DNA from: Dichotomocladium elegans
Taxonomy: Eukaryota > Mucoromycota > Mucoromycetes > Mucorales > Lichtheimiaceae
Assembly (NCBI GenBank): GCA_025716815.1
Contig: JAIXMN010000027.1
Span: 248,001-312,000 of the forward strand
Reading direction: 5' to 3'
DNA: 64,000 bases
Shown here: positions 58,096-64,000 of the stretch, in pieces
Position numbering within the stretch: position 1 is the first letter of the stretch
Layout of the letters: each line of letters opens with the position of its first letter
The notes under the pieces: generated by a model
The model's input: only the letters and a program-made list of their open reading frames with translations
What the model was told of the DNA's origin: nothing
The model's database searches: none
Position numbers and translations under genes: made by a program

Positions 58096-58565
58096 ATGGA
58101 TATAAAAGAAAAGGATACAAAAGGGCAGAGGGCTGACTAACATTTATAGAGATGGGAAGCTTTTATGTGCAACATTTGCTTCGTCGTCTCCGTGAAGATT
58201 TCTTGACAAGACGCGACTAACTAGTTTTTGGATTTTGCGAATTCGGAACTGCTAGGACACGACTTTAATTTTTGATGGAAAACTGTGTATGCAAATATGG
58301 TGCCAATAGGCAAGACGCGTGAGTGGCATATTGGTAAGTCGGGAAAGTGTTGGAACGAACTCGCAAGCAATAAGTCCTTTCCGACGCGACACACTGATGG
58401 GTCAAGATTGAATCCGGAGATGATTGGGTCATTGACGTTACCAAAGGCAGAACAAGAGGCAGAAGTAAAAGAAGGTGAAAACTGAGTTCTGCAGAAGGTT
58501 GTGTGCTTGTGTAGCGGTTGAGAAGCGATGAGCTCTTCGGGTTTGAGCGACACAATCCAATGAGT
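58096..58565. other. Upstream flank of the transporter gene, one uncertain ORF
   Basis: A 110-codon minus-strand ORF at 58221-58553 (and an overlapping one in another frame) shows no domain. The position, directly upstream of the inverted repeat and the transporter promoter, makes a regulatory role of the DNA more likely than a gene. Confidence 0.3.
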
Positions 58566-58605
58566 CGGACATTAGGAGCATATCAAGCGAAATTCCTAAT
58601 GTCCG
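58566..58605. promoter_or_regulatory. Perfect 12-bp inverted repeat upstream of the sugar transporter
   Basis: CGGACATTAGGA (58566-58577) and its exact reverse complement TCCTAATGTCCG (58594-58605) are separated by 16 bp. The outer ends are CGG and CCG, the half-sites typical of fungal Zn2Cys6 activators, though the spacing is long. It lies 196-235 bp before the transporter ATG. Candidate operator; function is inferred. Confidence 0.5.
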
Positions 58606-58746
58606 CCCGTCTTATTTCCCCATGGGGAGATGCTGTCCCCTTCACTTTTCAACCCAAATTATTAAGACATGAGAAAGTGGGACCATAGCGTTCCACGATA
58701 CCTTGACTTAATCCTTGTTCGTTGATGCTTGATAATTTTCAGGGAA

Positions 58747-58755
58747 TATATAAAA
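58747..58755 (+). promoter_or_regulatory. TATA box of the sugar transporter
   Basis: TATATAAAA lies about 50 bp before the ATG at 58801, followed by a CT-rich leader. Consistent with a regulated, highly expressed fungal promoter. Confidence 0.6.
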
Positions 58756-58800
58756 GCGTTTCTCACCCTTCCCCTTTCTCTCTACCTTTTATATACAGCA

Positions 58801-60679
58801 ATGATCACTAGAAAACGGATAATCACTTATGCTTTCGGTGTCGTTGCGTCATGTTGCATGTTCATCAACGGTTACGATGCCTGTAGGTCTTTCTTTTCTT
58901 TTTTAGGCACACCATGTCACATCATCGATCTGTCACAAACCAATGCATTCTCGTTTCTCGTCTAATAGCGGTCTTCAACAACCTTCAGGGTATCGATATT
59001 TTCATGAATTATATGGGTCTCGACCCGAAAGACCCAGATGATGTGAACCTGATTGGTGCTGTTACTTCGTCATATATGGGTGCCACGATTGTTTCTGGTC
59101 TCCTTATCTCGCCTTTTGCCTGCAACTATTTTGGACGCCGCTTCACGATCTCCTTCGGTTGCGCCGTTGTCGTTGTGGCCTCTATCATCCAGAGTATGTT
59201 AATCATGCACTTTAGCTTATGTAGATATATACCCATCACCAGCTCCTCATCAAATTCTCTTTGTTCTTTGTCAACAGCATTTTCAACCAATCTAAGCAGT
59301 AGGTCCAAATCCGCATGTTTTCAGTCCATTGTCCTGATTATTTTTCTCTCCTACGTATATAGCCTTCATTGGAGGAAGAATTGTTTTAGGTCTCGGTCAA
59401 GGTATTGCGTTACCGGCCGGCCCCGTCTTCATGAGTGAGATCTGCCCTGCGGAAGTCCGTGGTCGCATGATGTCCTTCTGGCAGATGATGTATTCCGTCG
59501 GTGCTCTTGTAGTCTCCTATGCTGCATTTGGCGTCTCAAAAGATACTAGCCTAGGTATGTGGCAATGGAAGACCCTTACCATGGTCCAGGCTGCTATTCC
59601 TATATTTTGCGGCGTTTCGATCTGGTTCTGTCCAGAGTCGCCACGGTGGCTTGTCCAGAAAGGCAAACTGGAGAAGGCGAGACGTTCTCTGTTTCGTGTT
59701 CGTGAGCCTGAGGAAGTTGAAGAAGAATTGGAGGCTGTGAGTCTTTTCTCCATATTTAATTCTGACTGTGATGCCACGCGCTGAATACAGACTTTCTTCG
59801 TAGATTAAAGCGGCTATTGACTGGGAGGCTCGATACACCACCAACTCGTATAGAGACTTATGGTCCGAAAAGAGCGTTCGCAAGAGAATGGGTAATTGCG
59901 ACTACCGCATACATGCGTAATCTGATACGTCAGCCAAGGCGCTCACACATGCTATCTTTTTTATGCATCCAGTCCTCAGTTTGATTCTTAATTTTGGTCA
60001 GCAAATCACTGGTCAATCTATGATGAACAACTATTCTACCATGGTTTACAAGTCTGTTTTCAGCGATAACTCCACCATTCTGTTGATCAACGCTTTGAAC
60101 TACACCTTCGGTATTCTTTTCACTCTCACATGCACCTTCTTCTCTGATCGCATGGGTCGAAAGACGATGCTATGGGTTGCTGGCATTGGCCAAGGCCTGA
60201 TGCTTCTCATTGCTGCCACAGTGTACCTCACCACCCCTTCCGTCATCAGCGCCGACGGAAAAACATTGAGCAAATCTACGGGTGTAGGGGTCGCACTTGT
60301 CGTTGTCATGTTCCTCTTTACCTTTTTCTATAAACCAGGTTGGGGTGCCACAGTCTGGATCTACACTTCCGAGATCTTCCCTATGAGTGTCCGTGCACTT
60401 GCTGTTTCGGTGTGCACGAACTGGCAGAATGCGGCTAACCTAACGATGGCCCAGGTGTTCCCACCTATGTTCGCCGCCATGGGTTTCAAGGCACTTTATG
60501 TCTGGATGGCTTGCGATTTTGGCCTTGCCATCATTGTTTATTTCTTTTATCCAGAGACAAAAGGCGTTCCGCTTGAGGAGATGGATGGGCTCTTTGGTAA
60601 TCAAGCGAAATCTGATGCTGTTGCTGCCGCCCATTTCCACGGCGATGAGTACAGCGATAGTAAGGACGAGAAATCTTAA
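58801..60679 (+). CDS. Sugar (hexose) transporter, MFS family
   Basis: A 12-TM proton- or facilitator-type sugar porter. Five exons (58801-58882, 58969-59193, 59363-59736, 59804-59891, 59973-60679) give 491 residues. Sugar-porter motifs in order: FINGYDASVFNNLQGID in TM1, NYFGRRF after TM2, GRIVLGLGQGIALPAGPVFM in TM4, SEICPAEVRGRMMSFWQ, CPESPRWLVQKGKLEKARR between TM6 and TM7, FGQQITGQSMMNNYSTMVYK in TM7, SDRMGRKTML, EIFPMSVRALAVSV in TM10 and FYPETKGVPLEEMDGLF at the C-terminus. The QQITGQ and NNYS features resemble fungal hexose or lactose-permease-like carriers; the substrate cannot be read. A TATA box and a striking inverted repeat lie upstream. Confidence 0.94.
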
Positions 60680-62222
60680 ATCGACATGGCACACGACTGC
60701 ACTCCGGAAACCAACAACATGTAACGAGATCTTGCTCTATCGACTCAGTATCGCCCAGCTTTTTCGTATATATGCTGAAATTTCATTTTGGATGCTATCT
60801 CATTTATCTCACTCGGCCGCATTGCAGACAATATATTGGTGTACAATCTATATGCTTCTGATTTCTTTACCGTTCTCACTTCTAATATGGACTATAACCA
60901 TCTATCGAATTCTTCTGGGTTGGCAGCAATTAAGGAAATCATATATTTCAGAAAACTGAGAACTTTGATAGTATAATATATCCTTACATAATCTCGTTGT
61001 ATTCTAATGAAAATGACTTCGTCGGAGGAAGCCAACCATCCTTCTACCTAAAACTTGGGTATACTGTATATTCCTGGAGTAAAGTTGCCTCAATATCCCG
61101 TTTTTAGAATTATGGCACCAGTAGTATTGGAGGTGCTGGTGAGCTTCGTATTAGTTTGACGTTACATATTGGTAGCTCTCGCGTAGCAGGGTTAAGTTCT
61201 GGGGTATAAACTTGTCTTTGGGAAGCATCGATTTTTCTTAATATGGCATTTATATACCCATATACACGTTCTAGCTGACTTATTCCTCTTCCCGCTCTGG
61301 TTTCTCGTTTCCTCTTACCCCATATATATGCTATGAGAATCTAATATGCGATCATGGTTATGTGTTCGTGTCTATCTTGTTGATGGTGGAGCATAGACGA
61401 GATGGCAGAAACGTTGATCTTTAAAAGGAAAAATTGACAGTAAAAGAAAAAATGGGGTGATCGTCATCCGAATATCATCCAACATCACCTCTTAGTAAAG
61501 AGAATTACATGTTGTTTCCTTAGTCAGAAAATAATGGGAAGGGAAAGAACCTAATAACCATTGGTACCGCAAGGACACCAAAAAAATTCATGTTTTGTTG
61601 GTGTCACCATGGGCTTCTACATCACTCCCCCAATCTTGACCTTTGCCACGAAATAGATTCCCCTCGGTATGATAATGTCCCTCATCAAACTCATAGTCAA
61701 TATCACTTAAACCGCACTTGGAAACAGGTATATAAATATCTACAAACAAGTTCCTATCTATTTTCGTTTGATGTTTTCTTTTCTAAGAAGTACCTGTACT
61801 TTAGACATTCTGACGTTACATTAAACAACTGAGATTCTGGAAAACCCCCTTTTTTGGGTTTACCTTTATAATCTTCACAGCATATCAGTCCAACAATGTT
61901 ACAGAACCGTTTTCTCCCATTTTTGCAGGTCCAGTTTTACATCACCGTCGAGTTACTTTCACCATGCCATAATTGCCTTCACTAAGCATACCGGACGGGA
62001 AGAGGGGAAGGCGGAAGCAGCGATCGGCAATGACGTCCTGCAAAAGGTGAGATGTTTCGTAAATAACAGCTGAGGTAAAAAAGAATCCCTGTGATCCAAA
62101 GGCCTTGGTGCCAGGTACCTTGTGCCACACAAATTGCCGAGACGCCAGTTGTGCGAAACATACGCCATTGTCCAAAATCAAAGTCGCACCTCTGCCAGTT
62201 CTGAAGTCGCATAGCAATTTAT
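60680..62222. other. Intergenic, no gene seen
   Basis: About 1.5 kb of AT-rich sequence after the transporter. Short ORFs occur (plus 60498-60959 overlaps the transporter end in another frame; minus 61942-62274) without coding signs. Confidence 0.45.
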
Positions 62223-62811
62223 TTGAGACAGTCCAACACATTATTAGAATACAGAGTTTCTCAGCCAGGCCCATTTAGGCAATTGCTGATTTACGACCCT
62301 CCATTCTTCCACGGCGTCGATGAGCTTCATATGTTTGGTCAGAATATCTCAAGCAGCTGTTCGTCATGTTTAAAGGTTAACATAAAAATGCTCAAACGCC
62401 ATTTGCACCCGCACGACAACAACAACAACCGATTACCACGTCCACATGATTAATGCCACTGGGTTTGGATGGCGCTTTGCAAGGTATACATACCTCAAAG
62501 AAATCCAAATCTTGCATAATCTGGGATTAATGGAATTAGATAATTTTTTTTTTCAAAACCAACGTATGCACGCGGTGTTGCCTGGATTGATTTCCTCACT
62601 CTATATCATTCCTACTCTAGTTTATGAGAACCTAAAAGAAAATGGATGTCAGTCATTACTCCAATTAATGCTGCGTGAATTATTGCTCTATTCCGGTGCA
62701 TATCAGATTGGCCAGATTCGGAAAGCAATTACGAGGACTATACGTAATTTCAGATATCTTCGAGACAGACCATCTCTTCTTACTCATACTGAAAATTGTA
62801 GAAATGTTTAA
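62223..62811 (+). pseudogene. Degenerate element-like coding remnant
   Basis: Two plus frames follow each other: 62223-62453 with YDPPFFHGVDELHMFGQNIS, then 62446-62811 with INATGFGWRFARYTYLKEIQ and MHAVLPGLISSLYIIPTLVY. The block F-H-G-x-D-E-x-H resembles the D-x-M-H region of fungal Tnp2/KDZ-type transposase proteins, but I cannot name the family. The frames overlap, the first lacks a sensible start and the second has T-runs, so it is probably an eroded element. Low confidence on class. Confidence 0.4.
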
Positions 62812-62954
62812 GTCTGGCATCTCTTTATGTGCAATATTCTACCTTACAATCTATATACCATCAACTTTGATATGCTATGCCATTTGCCCAAAATGTTAAT
62901 AAAATTGATTTATTAAATGCAAAAGATGGATTGATTGTAGGTACGTGGAGGGAT

Positions 62955-64000
62955 TTACCCTTCATGCTTTGCAGGCTTCTGAAGATCAAGCGCCTGCAGA
63001 GAAGAATTAACTTGCTTTAATTATATTTGCTACTAAAACTTTCGTTGTATGGGGATTCTCTGCAGATATTTACCTCAGTCAAGTGGAAGAATAACTGCCA
63101 GTTCTCAAATGTCTTTTTGAACAGTTCAGACCCAGGACCTGCAAGGCAAACTGCTGATTAGTCTATGTTGTACTAGTATTCCCTTAAAAAGTAAAGTATT
63201 ATCCAAATTACCATTACTATAGCAGAAGACGTCCGCCATCGAATGGACACCCTGAGCCTCATAGACTGGGAGATTGCCATGCCAGTCTATGCCAGCTGAA
63301 CGAAAGAATATGGTGATGAAGATATGCCCACAAAATACAACTCCGTCCCGGAATTTTTACTAACCTCCATAGTTTCCTTGCTGATCGGCCGGATTAGAGA
63401 CATAAGCATCATCTTGAAGTATAGCTGGAAGGCGGGGTCCGGAAGCAGAGAAGTCCCAAGCCTCAGTATGGTCAGGGCCATTGTTTGTCCCAGCCGCAAG
63501 GGTAATCTCTGGATTCTATACGTATAAAAAATAATACATACATTAAGACTCCAGTTACTAAAATAAGATGTCCATCGCAGGATTTGCTCTCTAACCCAGT
63601 TGTCAGGGAAACCATCGCCATCTTTGTCAAAGTAGCCAGGCCAACCAGAGGTTGCATATACACCGATTGAATCGCGCATGTCGCGGTCGGTAGTCCTGGA
63701 ATGGATATATCTCTGGTCTACAGAGCCCCAGACGTCAAATCCGTGGGAGTGGTCCGCTGTGAAGATGATCAGTGTATCTTCGTACTCGCCATTCTTCTTG
63801 AGCCATTCGACAGTCTTCTTGATTGTTTGGTCCATCTCCAAAAGTTCGGCCCAAGAGCGGGAAAAGTCTAGGGTGTGGAGTTGTTTATCAACAGAAGCAG
63901 CTTCAGACATCAAGAAAAATCCATCGTTGCCACCACGCTTCTTCAAGACCTCCAGGGCCTTTATGGTCATGTCTGCAAGTCCCGGTTGGTTAGAGCCCAG
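62955..64000 (-). CDS. Alkaline phosphatase (3' part, gene continues past the window)
   Basis: Hydrolyses phosphomonoesters; the family is a metalloenzyme. Visible exons: 63559-64000 (continues to the right), 63365-63508, 63212-63295, 63074-63138 and 62955-62993. Metal-ligand blocks are seen: MSEAASVDKQLHTLD (Glu, Asp and His as in the E-x4-D-x3-H set) and TADHSHGFDVWG (Asp-His…His). Further on come WPGYFDKDGDGFPDNW, AAGTNNGPDHTEAWDF, YVSNPADQQGNYGAGIDWHG, LPVYEAQGVHSMADVFCYSN and the end LTEALDLQKPAKHEG. No membrane anchor is seen at the C-terminus. The intron 63509-63558 (50 nt) is the least certain; its acceptor ATCCAG is preferred because it keeps frame. Confidence 0.9.

Noticed and set aside
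1..64000. CRISPR arrays, operons, rRNA or tRNA genes
   Set aside because: None seen: no spaced direct repeats, genes have introns and single promoters, and no convincing T-loop/anticodon fold was found by eye.

Overview
This 64 kb window is nuclear DNA of a filamentous fungus, most likely an early-diverging one of the Mucoromycota type (inference). It is intron-dense: I could place about 90 short introns, mostly 46-150 nt, most of them ending in TAG. Genes lie on both strands without operons. The gene set includes a T-cell immunomodulatory protein (ITFG1/Linkin) homologue and an SWS1-type SWIM protein. Decayed Tc1/mariner-like (IS630 superfamily) transposase copies lie between genes. I reconstructed exon structures by hand from splice sites, reading phase and recall of conserved families; every junction used keeps frame.

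Layout: 0-2.5 kb holds the 3' end of an unknown gene, an unresolved small plus-strand gene and a mitochondrial ribosomal protein bL12m gene. 3.1-13.1 kb is a run of minus-strand genes: NADP isocitrate dehydrogenase, ITFG1-like membrane protein, CCR4-NOT subunit NOT3/5 and an unrecognised 701-residue membrane protein. 14.3-18.9 kb has a GON7-like KEOPS subunit (plus) and, on the minus strand, a kelch protein, an SWS1/ZSWIM7 recombination factor and a SUR7/PalI-like tetraspan protein. 20.3-35.4 kb has a two-TM unknown protein, a leucine-rich-repeat protein, a G3BP-like NTF2+RRM protein, an Mrn1/Nrd1-like four-RRM protein and an SH3-WW-RasGEF.

36-41 kb and 54.2-58.7 kb are gene-poor accessory stretches. 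They hold decayed transposases and a three-copy dispersed repeat whose GC-rich module ends in a conserved Val-Asp-stop and an AT-rich tail. 41.3-54.2 kb carries a PI4P 5-kinase, ASF1 histone chaperone, a tail-anchored coiled-coil protein, a homeodomain factor and DNA polymerase epsilon subunit 2. 58.8-64 kb has a sugar transporter, a degenerate element and the 3' part of an alkaline phosphatase running off the right edge.

The genes are mostly housekeeping and do not form one pathway. The most notable structural signals are five introns whose reading frame is best explained by GC-AG rather than GT-AG ends, the dispersed three-copy repeat, a perfect 12-bp inverted repeat upstream of the sugar transporter, and very small coding exons, including one that is only the ATG.
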